A stretch of DNA of 64,000 bases from an uncultured Kordiimonas sp. (GTDB lineage: Bacteria > Pseudomonadota > Alphaproteobacteria > Sphingomonadales > Kordiimonadaceae). Below are positions 16,577-26,518 of the stretch, in pieces (the stretch's first letter is position 1; the number at the start of each line of letters is the position of its first letter). Location: assembly GCA_947500295.1 (NCBI GenBank), contig CANMRM010000003.1, forward strand, positions 492,199 through 556,198. Reading direction: 5' to 3'. The notes under the pieces are model-generated. The model searched no databases. It saw nothing but the letters and a program-made list of their open reading frames with translations, and was not told the origin of the DNA. The position numbers and the translations under genes were made by a program.

Positions 16577-16603
16577 AGAAATGATTAAAATTTTATCTAA
16601 TTT
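16577..16603 (-). promoter_or_regulatory. 27-bp element shared with the flagellin promoter (copy A)
   Basis: This stretch matches 34519-34545 at 25 of 27 positions, in the same orientation relative to a downstream minus-strand gene (81 nt above the DUF2336 start here, 102 nt above the flagellin start there). The core is AAAATTTTATCTAATTT. It is seen directly; the binder is unknown. Confidence 0.55.
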
Positions 16604-16690
16604 ACGCACTGCTGCACAGAATTTGTGGAAACCTAAATAGCGCCTAGCGTAATATAGTTGTTTACATTTGGAACTTTATTTCCGAAAACA

Positions 16691-16710
16691 CCTTCGCTAC
16701 TATGCGAAGG
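16691..16710. promoter_or_regulatory. Inverted repeat upstream of the Lrp-type gene
   Basis: CCTTCGC and GCGAAGG surround a 6-nt TACTAT spacer, 43 nt before the regulator start. It is a candidate autoregulatory site for the Lrp-type protein. Confidence 0.4.
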
Positions 16711-16752
16711 CTTCGCTCTCGCAAGAATTACACGCCTTCCCGGGAGACCTTT

Positions 16753-17232
16753 ATGGTTCGCGTAAAACTCGACGCTGTTGACCGCAAAATCTTGTCCTGT
16801 CTGCAGGCTGAAGGCAGGATCACAAATGTGGAGCTGGCCGATCGCGTCGGCATCACGGCTCCTCCTTGTTTGCGGCGTGTTCGCGCCCTGGAGCAGGAAG
16901 GTTACATCAAAGGCTATCATGCTGATCTTGAGCAGGAAGCCCTGGGCTACGGGCTGACAGTTTTTGCCATGGTAGGGCTGCACAGCCAGGCAGAATCAGA
17001 TTTGCGCGCCTTCGAGGAAAAAGTTCAGGAATGGCCGCTTGTGCGTGAATGTTTCATGCTGAACGGTGAAATTGACTTTATTTTGAAAATAGTTGCAGAA
17101 GACCTCGGTAGTTTCCAGCAGTTCCTGACCGGTGAGCTGACACCCGCACCAAATGTGGCGAGTGTGAAAACGTCTTTGACCATCCGGACAAGCAAACACC
17201 GGCCCGGTGTGCCGCTGCCGGAAGTTAAATAG
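16753..17232 (+). CDS. Lrp/AsnC family transcriptional regulator
   Basis: A 159-residue regulator. The N-terminal winged HTH reads LDAVDRKILSCLQAEGRITNVELADRVGITAPPCLRRVRALEQEGYI. The C-terminal RAM/AsnC ligand domain (about residues 70-150) contains VRECFMLNGEIDFILKIVAEDL, where the amino-acid effector normally binds. The start ATG 16753 has GGGAGAC upstream; the longer frame from 16702 begins inside the inverted repeat. Length and motifs are normal. Its neighbour in the other direction is the DUF2336 gene; the target is unknown. A bidirectional terminator follows. Confidence 0.93.
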   Translation: MVRVKLDAVDRKILSCLQAEGRITNVELADRVGITAPPCLRRVRALEQEGYIKGYHADLEQEALGYGLTVFAMVGLHSQAESDLRAFEEKVQEWPLVRECFMLNGEIDFILKIVAEDLGSFQQFLTGELTPAPNVASVKTSLTIRTSKHRPGVPLPEVK

Positions 17233-17244
17233 CCAGTTTCAATA

Positions 17245-17270
17245 AAAAAGCCCGCCGAAGCGGGCTTTTT
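17245..17270. terminator. Bidirectional terminator between the Lrp gene and greA
   Basis: AAAAAGCCCGC and GCGGGCTTTTT form a perfect 11-bp stem with a CGAA tetraloop between two convergent genes. Confidence 0.9.
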
Positions 17271-17289
17271 CAGTTTAACAGGCGCCAAC

Positions 17290-17763
17290 CTATTTGAATT
17301 CGATCTTCGTGATTTCGTAGTAGCGCTCACCACCTGGTGCCTTCACTTCTACTTCGTCTTCGACCCGGCGACCGATCAGTGCACGCGCAATTGGTGACTG
17401 GTAGGAAATCCGGCCAACCTTTACGTCGCCTTCATCGGCACCAACAATTTGATAAATGACTTCATCATCATTTTCATCGAGCATCGTGACTGTTGCGCCG
17501 AACACGACCGTTTCGCCGGAAAGCGATGTTGGGTCAATCACTTGAGCGCGAGAAACCTTGCCTTCCAATTCCATGATGCGGCCCTCAATGTGGCCTTGTT
17601 TTTCTTTGGCTGCGTGGTACTCGGCGTTTTCCGACAGATCGCCGTGGGCGCGCGCTTCTTCGATCGCCTGAACGACCGACGGGCGTTCAACGGATTTCAA
17701 ATTCTTTAATTCTGCTTCTAGGGCTCGGAAGCCTTCTTCAAGCATGGGCACTTTATCGTTCAT
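17290..17763 (-). CDS. greA: Transcription elongation factor GreA
   Basis: A 157-residue protein that stimulates transcript cleavage by backtracked RNA polymerase. The N-terminal coiled coil is recognisable ([17 protein letters not shown], then [24 protein letters not shown], with the acidic tip residues in DLSENAEY). The C-terminal FKBP-like domain ends with [24 protein letters not shown]. Length is standard. ATG 17763 is used because residue 1 then matches other GreA proteins; the frame continues upstream to 17811 without a better site. A terminator-like hairpin sits in the leader about 52 nt upstream, suggesting attenuation. In many alphaproteobacteria greA lies near carAB, as here. Confidence 0.96.
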   Translation of the reverse strand: MNDKVPMLEEGFRALEAELKNLKSVERPSVVQAIEEARAHGDLSENAEYHAAKEKQGHIEGRIMELEGKVSRAQVIDPTSLSGETVVFGATVTMLDENDDEVIYQIVGADEGDVKVGRISYQSPIARALIGRRVEDEVEVKAPGGERYYEITKIEFK

Positions 17764-17814
17764 GGGTCCCGTCCAAGTCTGGTTTGTTACGGGCAGCTTT
17801 TTTGCTACCACTCA

Positions 17815-17851
17815 TAAAAAAGAGGAGCGCCGACCCGGGCAGGGTCGGCGC
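17815..17851 (-). terminator. Terminator-like hairpin in the greA leader
   Basis: A perfect 10-bp GC-rich stem (17827-17836 with 17842-17851, 5-nt loop) is followed on the minus strand by TCCTC and a run of six T. It lies upstream of greA with no minus-strand gene before it, so it would stop greA leader transcripts rather than end another gene. Confidence 0.65.
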
Positions 17852-18017
17852 ATCCTTGGACCTTATGTAGCGAACAATACGCCAAGAATCAAGACTGCAC
17901 GACAAAGATGACTGCAGAACAGGCTTTCCAGCCAATTAAAGCCCCTTCACCACTGCTTTCTTTTACATTCTGGATCGGCTGCATTATCCTCCAATCCATC
18001 ATGCGGGGAAAACAGCA

Positions 18018-18770
18018 ATGACAGCCAATATAGCGGGGAATCGCAGAGCGAACGCGCTTAAGCTTTGTTTGAAGCTCGGAATTTATTTTGCCGCCATCGC
18101 CGCCGCACTTTATCTCGTCAGGGGTATTGCGCCCGATGTTTTCGAGGTTTTGCCCTTTGGTGGTTTGGATGTTATCGAAGACAGAGCGTTGCAGGAGCCG
18201 CAGCTTGCTGGCAGCGAACGCGACGTTCTTGAAGTTATTTCAACAGCGGTTGCGTCTGATTTCGGACGGTTGGACGGTGCGGTAACCCTTCTACTCAGTA
18301 TGTTGGGTGCTGTGATTTTAATGATCCCAGTTGCTTGGGTTTACCGGGCGATAAATGCCAACACCGAATATGACCATTCTCTTGCTGCTACGATCATCCT
18401 GCTGCCGCCGGTGGTGGCAAGTATTGTGATTATCGTACAATTCAGTCTGGCGCTGGCGTTCGGTCTTGCTGGCATCGCTGCTGCCGTACGGTTCAGGCGC
18501 GCGCTGATCGACACGACGGACACACTGTTTATCTTTGTTGCGATTGCTGTAGGTATTGCCGCCGGCATCGAAGCCCTTGGTATTGCTTACGTTCTTACTC
18601 TGTTTTTCAGTTTTGCCTGCACGTTGATTGGCCTGTCTGGCGAAGGGCTGGAATCTCATCAGCGTATGCGGCGCAAGCGGGAAAAAAGGGAACAGCGGGA
18701 ACGCGAGATGCAGGCAGCTGTGCATCGTGAAACCATGCCTGCAGATGTGGGTAGCCGCAATGGCTCCTAA
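18018..18770 (+). CDS. DUF4956 family membrane protein
   Basis: A 250-residue protein with about five hydrophobic segments. The family signature is visible near residues 145-190: LALAFGLAGIAAAVRFRRALIDTTDTLFIFVAIAVGIAAG resembles the DUF4956 pattern with its conserved VRFR and following acidic/aliphatic helix. The C-terminus is a highly charged cytoplasmic tail (RMRRKREKREQREREMQ). Members often neighbour polyphosphate-related or phosphatase genes; here the next gene, a phosphatase, overlaps by 11 nt, suggesting translational coupling. The biochemical function is unknown. Confidence 0.78.
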   Translation: MTANIAGNRRANALKLCLKLGIYFAAIAAALYLVRGIAPDVFEVLPFGGLDVIEDRALQEPQLAGSERDVLEVISTAVASDFGRLDGAVTLLLSMLGAVILMIPVAWVYRAINANTEYDHSLAATIILLPPVVASIVIIVQFSLALAFGLAGIAAAVRFRRALIDTTDTLFIFVAIAVGIAAGIEALGIAYVLTLFFSFACTLIGLSGEGLESHQRMRRKREKREQREREMQAAVHRETMPADVGSRNGS

Positions 18771-19926
18771 ACGCTTCTGGTTGCTGATCGCTTTCGTTTT
18801 CTTGTTTTCGCCGCTGGTGCAGGTCGACGCTTATGCAGACGATGCCAAATGGCAAAATGTGGAGCGTATTGTTGCAGTCGGTGATGTGCATGGGGATTTT
18901 GAGGCCTTTTCTCAGTTACTGACCGAAACAGGCGTTCTGGACGATCGTGGCCGGTGGTCGGGTGGGAAAACGCATCTGGTGCAGGTAGGCGATGTGCCGG
19001 ACCGTGGGCCGGATAGCCGCAAGGTTATGGACCTTCTCATGAAACTGGAGAAACAGGCGCGGCGGGCCGGAGGCCGGGTGCATGCGCTCATTGGCAACCA
19101 TGAAGCCATGAATATGTACGGGGACCTGCGTTATGTCGATCCGGGTGAATATCAGGCGTTTGTCGACAGGCGTTCATCGAAACGACAGCAGGATTATTAC
19201 GAAAATACGATCAGGTTTCTGCAGCAGAGCCGGCCCGAGGAAGAATTGCCCGCGTTTGACGAAGCGTACCGCGAGAACTGGCTGACACAGTTCCCTCTCG
19301 GCTATGTCGAGCATCGACTCGCCTGGGCTCCTGATGGCAAGTACGGAAAATGGGTGCGTCGCCACAATACTATCGTGCAGATCAATGACACGATTTTTGT
19401 TCATGGCGGTATCGGACCAGCTTACGCGGATTGGCAATTTAATCGCATTAACGCAACAGTTTCGGAGGAGCTGAAGTCTGGTGAAACTTTGGGCGAAGGC
19501 GCTGTGGTTGAAGATCCAAACGGTCCTTTATGGTTTCGCGGATTGTCGCAGGGGCGCGAGACCTGCGATACGCAAACCTTTCTGGACCGATATCTGGAAG
19601 GGAAGGGGGCAGTGCGGATTGTCGTTGCCCATACGCCGACTGCCGGTGTGATTCTTCCCCGATATGACGGCCGCGTTCTGGCCGTTGATACAGGGCTTTC
19701 TTCACATTACGGTGGGGCTCGTGCGGCACTGATTATTGAAGGCAGTGAGGTAAGTGTTATGCACGAAGGCACGCTCATTAGTATGGAGCAACCGCTGGAT
19801 GGTTACCTTGAGGCCGCGGAGATGGTGACGTCTGGGGCACCTCTTTTTGAGCGGTTCATGCAGAGACGAGCAGCACACGTAGAAGCCCCAGAGCTTGACT
19901 GCTCAGTGGCTTCCAACCAACCCTAA
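18760..19926 (+). CDS. Exported calcineurin-like metallophosphatase (Shewanella-like phosphatase type)
   Basis: A 388-residue phosphoesterase. A signal peptide (FWLLIAFVFLFSPLVQVDAYA) precedes the catalytic domain. The metal-binding motifs appear in order: GDVHGDFEAF, GDVPDRGPDSRKVMD, GNHEAMN, FVHGGIGP and VVAHTPTAG. These match PPP-type two-metal phosphatases of the Shewanella-like group found in bacteria and plants. ATG 18760 is chosen because the signal peptide starts there; it overlaps the upstream DUF4956 gene by 11 nt, so the two are one operon. The product likely acts in the periplasm on phosphoproteins or small phosphoesters. Confidence 0.88.
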   Translation: MAPKRFWLLIAFVFLFSPLVQVDAYADDAKWQNVERIVAVGDVHGDFEAFSQLLTETGVLDDRGRWSGGKTHLVQVGDVPDRGPDSRKVMDLLMKLEKQARRAGGRVHALIGNHEAMNMYGDLRYVDPGEYQAFVDRRSSKRQQDYYENTIRFLQQSRPEEELPAFDEAYRENWLTQFPLGYVEHRLAWAPDGKYGKWVRRHNTIVQINDTIFVHGGIGPAYADWQFNRINATVSEELKSGETLGEGAVVEDPNGPLWFRGLSQGRETCDTQTFLDRYLEGKGAVRIVVAHTPTAGVILPRYDGRVLAVDTGLSSHYGGARAALIIEGSEVSVMHEGTLISMEQPLDGYLEAAEMVTSGAPLFERFMQRRAAHVEAPELDCSVASNQP

Positions 19927-19949
19927 TGTTTCCTGGCGCATTTCATGTC

Positions 19950-21005
19950 TTACCGACAACGGTCACGCAGGCTGCGTTCGGTTTGGTTTGGGTCATCCAG
20001 CGTCGTGTAAAAGTCGTCCAGGTAGCGCAACGTATCCCGCCGTGTGCGGTCCTTCAGGCGAGGCGCAGAAGCGACCAGCGCAACAAGGTTAGCTTTTTGG
20101 TTTTGAAACTGGGCGAGTACCGATTGCCATATGCTCTCAGACTGGCAAAACCCTCGAAAATAACGCGTGCGAACCGACTTGATCGGATACCTGTCGGGTG
20201 GTGATGCATAGCTCGCGTCCACAAGGCCTGCAAAGTCGAAATCATAGGGGACCGGGGTCAGGGTTGTGCCCGGGGTGCCTGACAGCAGGCGCATGTTGTG
20301 GCAGCAGGTCCGACCGTTCACAGCCTTCAGCGCCGAATAGTCATTGTTGCCGATCAGATACTGAAACAGCTCCATGCGCAGCGTGGCCTGCGGGTTGAGA
20401 TTGCTGCGTCGGATGCGACGGGGACTGAGGGCTTCGGCGCCATTGCGCTCTGCCATCGCGTCGTCGCTTTCGATGACAAATCCAAACCGACCCTCTCCGG
20501 TGCGGGTGTCGGGTCGATCACCATATCGAACCAGGAGCGGTCGTACTGCGAAGCTCTCCGGTGTCAGTTTCTGGTAAAACCTATAGGCTAAATATTCGAG
20601 CACAACCCACTGCTCGGCGGCGGCTGTATTGTTGCAGGGGCGCACAAGTTTGAGTTTGTCCTGTCCGGCAAAAAGTGTGCCTTCAAGTTGCTTGCGCTTG
20701 AAGTTAAGGCGAAGGGGCGGGTTTTTGCACTTGGTGCGGCGATAGTTCCCTCGGGGGCGCACAGCTACACCCAGCTCATGTACTTCGCCGGACCCGCTGG
20801 TGTAAAACAGGTTGCCTTTTTCTTCTCGTGCCTTGCTCTGTCGTTTGCGGGCGTTCACGTCCGAGATGTCAACAGCGAGCGTGACAGACAGAAGGCGATG
20901 GTCAGTAAACAAGGGGGCGTGACCACCGTCGCCTTCTGCGGCATGGGCTGAAACGCTCAGCCCCATTGCCACCATCATCGATATTCCCAAGCTGCACCGT
21001 CGCAT
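19950..21005 (-). CDS. Exported protein resembling the CotH kinase fold
   Basis: A 351-residue protein with a signal peptide (cleavage near AHAAE). It contains a beta-rich N-terminal half with RPRGNYRRTKCKNPPLRLNF, which resembles the RGN and Lys/Arg segment of CotH-like kinases. The C-terminal half has LFQYLIGNNDYSALKAVNG followed by VPYDFDFAGLV, resembling the catalytic NxD and DFD pattern. This similarity is only by eye. Five cysteines (including CC in GRTCCHN) suggest periplasmic disulphides. It converges with the phosphatase gene and precedes the carB end without an obvious link. Function is unknown. Confidence 0.62.
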   Translation of the reverse strand: MRRCSLGISMMVAMGLSVSAHAAEGDGGHAPLFTDHRLLSVTLAVDISDVNARKRQSKAREEKGNLFYTSGSGEVHELGVAVRPRGNYRRTKCKNPPLRLNFKRKQLEGTLFAGQDKLKLVRPCNNTAAAEQWVVLEYLAYRFYQKLTPESFAVRPLLVRYGDRPDTRTGEGRFGFVIESDDAMAERNGAEALSPRRIRRSNLNPQATLRMELFQYLIGNNDYSALKAVNGRTCCHNMRLLSGTPGTTLTPVPYDFDFAGLVDASYASPPDRYPIKSVRTRYFRGFCQSESIWQSVLAQFQNQKANLVALVASAPRLKDRTRRDTLRYLDDFYTTLDDPNQTERSLRDRCR

Positions 21006-21053
21006 CGCGTGATACTAGGGCAGGCAACAGCCAGTCGACAAGAGAACCGACGT

Positions 21054-24000
21054 TTAGTTCTTGTACTCCTGCAGCTTTTTCACCTGAAGGTCGCCGCGCT
21101 TCAGGGCTTTCAGGGCCTGTACCGTCGCTTTTGATGCCGCCATCGTTGTGTAGTAGGGCACCTTAGTCGTGAGGGCGGTGTTCCTCAGTTCATAACTGTC
21201 CAGAATGGCCTGTTTGCCTTCCGTGGTGTTGAACATCAGGCAAACGTCGCCGTTTTTCATGATGTCGATCACGTGCGGGCGCTGGCCTTCGTTCACCTTA
21301 AATACGCTTTCGACTTCCAGGCCGTGATCGCGCAGATAGGTGGCGGTGCCGCCCGTTGCAACCACACTGTAACCCATGTCGAGCAAGTCCTTGGCCATTG
21401 GCACGAGCGCGTACTTGTCCGCGTCCTTGACCGACAGGAACACTTTGCCGCTTTCCGGCAGGGGCACGCCAGCCGCAAGCTGGGACTTGTAAAAGGCGAT
21501 GGGGAAACTGGCGTCGATGCCCATCACTTCGCCGGTTGACTTCATCTCCGGCCCAAGCAGGATATCGACACCGGGGAAGCGCGCCCACGGGATGACAACC
21601 TCTTTCACAGCGACATGCTCCGTGATCGGGTCCTTCAGGTCAAAGTCTGTCAGTTTTGCGCCGGCCATTACCTGTGCCGCGATGGCGGCAACCGGGCTGA
21701 CAACCGCTTTTGCAACAAATGGCACAGTGCGCGATGCCCTTGGGTTCACCTCTATCAGATAAACTTCGCCGTCCTTGACGGCAAATTGCACATTCATCAG
21801 TCCGACAACATTGAGGGCTTTTGCCAGCGCAACCGCCTGGCGTTTCACTTCCTGCACGATGCCAACCGGCAGGCTGTAGGGCGGCAGCGAGCAGGCGCTG
21901 TCGCCTGAGTGCACGCCTGCTTCCTCAATGTGTTCCATGATGCCCGCGATATGAATGGTTTCGCCGTCAGAAAGCGCGTCGACATCCACTTCGATGGCAT
22001 CCTTGAGGAAGCTGTCGATCAACACGGGGCTGTCGCCTGATACCTGTACGGCTTCTGCGATATAGCGGTCGAGGCCGGCTTGATCATGCACGATCTCCAT
22101 GGCGCGGCCGCCCAGCACATAGGACGGGCGGATCAGAACCGGATATCCCACGTTCTCCGCAACCTTGACTGCTTCTTCATGACTGCGGGCGATACCATTG
22201 TTGGGCTGCTTCAGGCCCAGTTCCTCGACCAGCTCCTGAAAGCGTTCACGGTCTTCGGCAAGATCGATCGCATCCGGGCTGGTGCCGAGGATCGGGATGC
22301 CTGCGGCTTCAAGCGCGTGCGCAAGCTTCAGTGGTGTCTGGCCGCCAAACTGGACGATCACGCCCTTGACCGTGCCATTTTCCTGCTCTTTGCGGATGAT
22401 TTCAATCACGTTTTCGGCTGTCAAAGGCTCGAAATACAGACGATCTGAAGTGTCATAGTCAGTGGAGACGGTTTCGGGGTTGCAGTTGACCATGATGGTC
22501 TCAAACCCGGCGTCTGACAGTGAAAAACACGCATGGCAGCAGCAATAGTCAAACTCGATCCCCTGACCAATGCGGTTGGGGCCGCCGCCCAGAATAACGA
22601 TCTTTTCCCGGTCGGTGGGGTTTGCCTCGCATTCCGCGGCTTCGCCGTCTGCAAATGTCTCGTAAGAGGAATACATATAGGGTGTTTTGGCTTCAAACTC
22701 TGCCGCGCAGGTGTCGATGCGCTTGTAGCTTGGCCTCACACCGAGCTGGTACCTGCGGTCCCTTACTGCGACCTCTGTCAGGCCAGCCAGCTCAGCCAGC
22801 CGGTTGTCTGAAAATCCGAGCATCTTCAGTTTCCTGAGCGCACGCTCATCAGATGGCAGGCCTTCTTCCCTGACCTGGTGTTCAGCGGTTATCACTGCCT
22901 CTATCTGCCGCAGGAACCAGGGTTCGAACCCCGTCACGCGTTTGATGTCCTCGAAGGGCACACCTTCGCGGAAAGCCTGTGCGATGCGCAATAGCCGGTC
23001 CGGGCGCTGGAAGCCAAGGTCCTTGAGGATTGGGCTGAAGTCCCCGCTGCCGGGCACATAGTTCGGGATTTCAATCTCGTTGAGCCCTGTGAGGCCCGTT
23101 TCCATCGAGCGCATGGCTTTTTGCATGCTCTCGGCGAAGTTGCGGCCAATCGCCATCACTTCACCCACCGATTTCATCGCGGAGGACAGCAGGGCTTCGG
23201 TGCCGTCAAATTTCTCGAACGTGAAACGCGGTATCTTGGTCACGACATAGTCGATGGTGGGCTCAAACGACGCAGGGGTTACGCCTGTGATGTCATTGTC
23301 GAGCTCATCAAGCGTGTACCCAACCGCAAGTTTGGCGGCGATCTTGGCAATCGGGAAACCCGTTGCCTTGGACGCCAGCGCCGACGAGCGGCTGACCCGC
23401 GGGTTCATTTCAATGACGATCAGGCGCCCGTCTTTTGGATTGACGGCAAACTGAACATTGGAGCCACCTGTCTCCACGCCAATCTCGCGCAGGCACGCGA
23501 TCGAGGCGTTGCGCATGATCTGATATTCTTTGTCCGTGAGCGTTAGCGCGGGCGCAACCGTGATGCTGTCGCCGGTGTGCACACCCATCGGGTCCACATT
23601 TTCAATAGCGCAGACGATGATGCAATTGTCGTTTTTGTCGCGCACCACCTCCATCTCATATTCTTTCCAGCCGACAATGCTCTCTTCCACCAGCACTTCG
23701 GTGGTGGGTGAGGCGTCGAGGCCGCGGGTGACGATGTCGACATATTCTTCGCGGTTATAGGCGATGCCCCCGCCGGTGCCGCCCATGGTGAAGCTGGGGC
23801 GGATGATCATCGGCAGGCCGATGCGGTCCATGGCAGCCAGAGCCTCATCGAGTGTGTGGGCGATTTCACTGCGGCTGCTCTCTAGGCCGATTTTGGTCAT
23901 CGCATCCTTAAAGAGCATGCGGTCCTCGGCTTTGTCGATCGCTTGGCGGTCCGCGCCGATCATCTGTACGCCGTATTTCTCAAGCACACCCATTTTCGCG

Positions 24001-24305
24001 AGTGAAAGTGCGGTATTGAGGCCGGTTTGCCCACCCATCGTCGGCAGGATCGCATCCGGACGTTCTTTTTCGATGATTTTTTCGACCACCTCTGGCGTGA
24101 TCGGCTCAATGTAGGTGGCATCCGCGAGCTCGGGGTCGGTCATGATGGTGGCCGGGTTCGAGTTTACGAGGATCACCCGGTACCCTTCTTCCCGTAGTGC
24201 CTTACAGGCCTGTGTGCCCGAATAGTCAAATTCGCAGGCCTGGCCAATGATGATGGGGCCGGCGCCAACAATCAGGATGCTTTTTATGTCAGTTCTTTTG
24301 GGCAT
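21054..24305 (-). CDS. carB: Carbamoyl-phosphate synthase large subunit
   Basis: A 1083-residue subunit that makes carbamoyl phosphate from bicarbonate, ammonia (from CarA) and two ATP, for arginine and pyrimidine synthesis. The duplicated ATP-grasp halves are visible: [22 protein letters not shown] at the start, [16 protein letters not shown] in the first synthetase domain, [20 protein letters not shown] beginning the second half (about residue 570), [14 protein letters not shown], and the C-terminal MGS-like allosteric domain from about 945 ([37 protein letters not shown]). Length is full. It is separated from carA by an outer-membrane protein gene on the same strand. Confidence 0.98.
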   Translation of the reverse strand: MPKRTDIKSILIVGAGPIIIGQACEFDYSGTQACKALREEGYRVILVNSNPATIMTDPELADATYIEPITPEVVEKIIEKERPDAILPTMGGQTGLNTALSLAKMGVLEKYGVQMIGADRQAIDKAEDRMLFKDAMTKIGLESSRSEIAHTLDEALAAMDRIGLPMIIRPSFTMGGTGGGIAYNREEYVDIVTRGLDASPTTEVLVEESIVGWKEYEMEVVRDKNDNCIIVCAIENVDPMGVHTGDSITVAPALTLTDKEYQIMRNASIACLREIGVETGGSNVQFAVNPKDGRLIVIEMNPRVSRSSALASKATGFPIAKIAAKLAVGYTLDELDNDITGVTPASFEPTIDYVVTKIPRFTFEKFDGTEALLSSAMKSVGEVMAIGRNFAESMQKAMRSMETGLTGLNEIEIPNYVPGSGDFSPILKDLGFQRPDRLLRIAQAFREGVPFEDIKRVTGFEPWFLRQIEAVITAEHQVREEGLPSDERALRKLKMLGFSDNRLAELAGLTEVAVRDRRYQLGVRPSYKRIDTCAAEFEAKTPYMYSSYETFADGEAAECEANPTDREKIVILGGGPNRIGQGIEFDYCCCHACFSLSDAGFETIMVNCNPETVSTDYDTSDRLYFEPLTAENVIEIIRKEQENGTVKGVIVQFGGQTPLKLAHALEAAGIPILGTSPDAIDLAEDRERFQELVEELGLKQPNNGIARSHEEAVKVAENVGYPVLIRPSYVLGGRAMEIVHDQAGLDRYIAEAVQVSGDSPVLIDSFLKDAIEVDVDALSDGETIHIAGIMEHIEEAGVHSGDSACSLPPYSLPVGIVQEVKRQAVALAKALNVVGLMNVQFAVKDGEVYLIEVNPRASRTVPFVAKAVVSPVAAIAAQVMAGAKLTDFDLKDPITEHVAVKEVVIPWARFPGVDILLGPEMKSTGEVMGIDASFPIAFYKSQLAAGVPLPESGKVFLSVKDADKYALVPMAKDLLDMGYSVVATGGTATYLRDHGLEVESVFKVNEGQRPHVIDIMKNGDVCLMFNTTEGKQAILDSYELRNTALTTKVPYYTTMAASKATVQALKALKRGDLQVKKLQEYKN

Positions 24306-24347
24306 GGTCTCGGGTACTCGTATTGGAATGCGGTCTCTCGGATAGCG

Positions 24348-25019
24348 TCAAAACTTAAATCTCAGGCCAGCCTGCAGCTGGATCACTTCGTAGGAACTTT
24401 CGATGGTTTCGCGGGTATTGAGCGCCGTGTCGATCAGGTCGAAGTCCACACCTGGCGCGACATAATAGCGGCCTTCTGCAAACAGGTCCCAGGTATCGCC
24501 AAGCGGGAAAGTCACGCCTGCGATGCCCTGATAGAGGAACTCGGTGCGGGTTGGCCCGCCAAAGCGCACATCATTGACGGCGTTTTGGCGTACCACGTCA
24601 GACTCGACGCCGCCAATGCCGATGCCGGCACCAAGGTAGGGTGTTGCGATGCCAAGAATGCCGTCAAAGTCATAGAGCACGTTACCGAAAACGCCGAGCG
24701 AGCTGTTGTCACCGCTGAAGGCGATTGTGGGGTCTGAAAGAAGCTGGCCAGCGGTCACGTCGTTTTCGCGGTAGGCAAGCTCAACTTCAACCCGAAAGCC
24801 GGTGATGGGGAGTTTGTAACCAAGCGCGCCGCCGATCACGAAACCGTTGTCGAGCGATATGTCGATTGTGTCGCTGGTGCCCCGGCTCGTTTGGTCATTC
24901 TGGAACGCAAGGCCGGTGAAGGTTGACGCGTAAAAACCGTCCGCCTGCACCGCGGACGTGAGCGCAACAGGCGCGAAAAGAACCGCAGTGGCGATCCCGT
25001 TTTTCAAAAGTTTCTTCAC
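24348..25019 (-). CDS. Outer-membrane beta-barrel protein between carA and carB
   Basis: A 223-residue exported protein: signal peptide (MKKLLKNGIATAVLFAPVAL, cleavage near VQADG), then alternating beta-strand pattern and a terminal aromatic residue (LQAGLRFKF), as in 8-stranded barrels of the OmpA/OmpW/Msp type. The start is GTG 25019, supported by AGGAAA upstream. It lies 29 nt after carA and 42 nt before carB on the same strand, so it is probably read with them. An envelope protein inside a nucleotide-biosynthesis operon is unusual. No specific substrate is apparent. Confidence 0.8.
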   Translation of the reverse strand: MKKLLKNGIATAVLFAPVALTSAVQADGFYASTFTGLAFQNDQTSRGTSDTIDISLDNGFVIGGALGYKLPITGFRVEVELAYRENDVTAGQLLSDPTIAFSGDNSSLGVFGNVLYDFDGILGIATPYLGAGIGIGGVESDVVRQNAVNDVRFGGPTRTEFLYQGIAGVTFPLGDTWDLFAEGRYYVAPGVDFDLIDTALNTRETIESSYEVIQLQAGLRFKF

Positions 25020-25048
25020 TGTCGTTTCCTTCCAGAATGTGCCGGGTT

Positions 25049-26230
25049 TCAGGCGGCTTTTTTATGGGATTTGATCAAGTCCATGAATTGATCAAACAGA
25101 TAGTAGCTGTCTTGGGGGCCGGGGCTTGCCTCAGGGTGCTGCTGCACACTGAAGATCGGCTTGTCCGCGTGCTGGATGCCGCACACTGTTTTATCAAACA
25201 GGGAGACATGGCTGATGGTCACCTCTTTTGGCAGGCTGTCACCATCCACGCTAAAGCCGTGGTTCATGCTGGTGATCTCGACCTTGCCGGTGCGCAGGTC
25301 CTGAACCGGATGATTTGCGCCCCGGTGGCCCTGATGCATTTTGTACGTTTTACCGCCAAACGCGAGCGCCAGAAGCTGGTGACCAAGGCAAATGCCAAAA
25401 ATCGGTAGACCGGTTTCTATCAGTTTATTGATAACAGGCAGAGCATACTCGCCGGTTGCCGCAGGGTCGCCCGGGCCATTGGAAAGAAAGATGCCGTCAG
25501 GATTGAGCGCCATGATCTCGTCAAAGCTTGCCGTGGCTGGCACTATCGTCACGCGTGCGCCGGTTTCAGCAAGACAGCGCAGAATATTGTCCTTCGCGCC
25601 ATAGTCGACGGCGACTACATGGGCCTCCGCATTTTCGAGCGTGCCAAACCCGCTTCTTATATGCCAGCGTTGACTGGCCCATTCTTCGGAACCCTCGCGC
25701 GTCACCTCTTTGGCCAGGTCCATGCCCTCGAGGCCGGGCCAGGCCTTCGCCTTTTCGAGGAGGGCAGGCACATCAAAAGTGCCGTCTATATTATAGGCGA
25801 TCACGCCGGTTGGCGCGCCTTTTTCCCGGATGCGTCTCGTCAGTTTTCGTGTGTCGATGCCCGAGATACCAACAAGACCCTGCGTCTTTGCCCAGGCATC
25901 CAGATGGTTTTCCGCGCGATAGTTGGCTGGTTCGGTGATGCTGTCCCGGACAACAAGGCCGCGCGCCGCACTTTGGCGGGTTTCTGTGTCTTCCGCATTG
26001 GCACCGACATTGCCGATATGTGGGAAAGTGAAAGTGATGATTTGGCCAGCGTAAGAAGGGTCAGTCAGGATTTCCTGATAGCCGGTCATCGACGTATTGA
26101 AACACACTTCGCCGACTGTGTCGCCTTCACGCCCGAATCCGTATCCCCAAAACACCGTGCCATCATCCAGAACCAATATTGCCGTGATGTCGTCGGCTGG
26201 CGGAGCAAGGGGCGATTTGGAGTCGGTCAT
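25049..26230 (-). CDS. carA: Carbamoyl-phosphate synthase small (glutaminase) subunit
   Basis: A 393-residue subunit that releases ammonia from glutamine and passes it to CarB. N-terminal domain: ILVLDDGTVFWGYGFG and FNTSMTGYQEILTDPSY. The class I glutaminase domain shows NGPGDP, the nucleophile in GICLGHQLLALAFGG, and the His-Glu pair in QQHPEASPGP. ATG 26230 has AGGAAA 8 nt upstream; the frame is open to 26305, but the extra 25 residues look non-coding. It leads the carA-OMP-carB unit. It diverges from yqeY across a 288-nt region. Confidence 0.98.
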   Translation of the reverse strand: MTDSKSPLAPPADDITAILVLDDGTVFWGYGFGREGDTVGEVCFNTSMTGYQEILTDPSYAGQIITFTFPHIGNVGANAEDTETRQSAARGLVVRDSITEPANYRAENHLDAWAKTQGLVGISGIDTRKLTRRIREKGAPTGVIAYNIDGTFDVPALLEKAKAWPGLEGMDLAKEVTREGSEEWASQRWHIRSGFGTLENAEAHVVAVDYGAKDNILRCLAETGARVTIVPATASFDEIMALNPDGIFLSNGPGDPAATGEYALPVINKLIETGLPIFGICLGHQLLALAFGGKTYKMHQGHRGANHPVQDLRTGKVEITSMNHGFSVDGDSLPKEVTISHVSLFDKTVCGIQHADKPIFSVQQHPEASPGPQDSYYLFDQFMDLIKSHKKAA

Positions 26231-26518
26231 AAGCACGTTTCCTGCCGCGGACTGTTGTACGCACCTCGTAACGGTGCTGTGGCCTGCGCAAAGCCTTGCA
26301 TCCAAGGGCGTTTGACGCTATTCCTGCCGGGCCGCGAAACCAGCTGGGCGGTGGCCAAATTGACCGGACAATAGTCAAAAGGCCTTGGGGGGTCAAGAAA
26401 AACTGGAAAATAAAAAATTCAATGAAAACAATGAGTTAAAACGAAATTTCTCGTTTGCGCAAAACCGCAACTGTCTATATGATTGGGGTTTCCGACTCGT
26501 TGTAGCAGGGTTGAAAAC

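Noticed and set aside
16577..16603. The 27-bp shared element as a CtrA box
   Set aside because: The TTAA-N7-TTAA spacing is not met in either copy.
25619..26374. Plus-strand frame of 251 residues
   Set aside because: Antisense to carA; no family motif.
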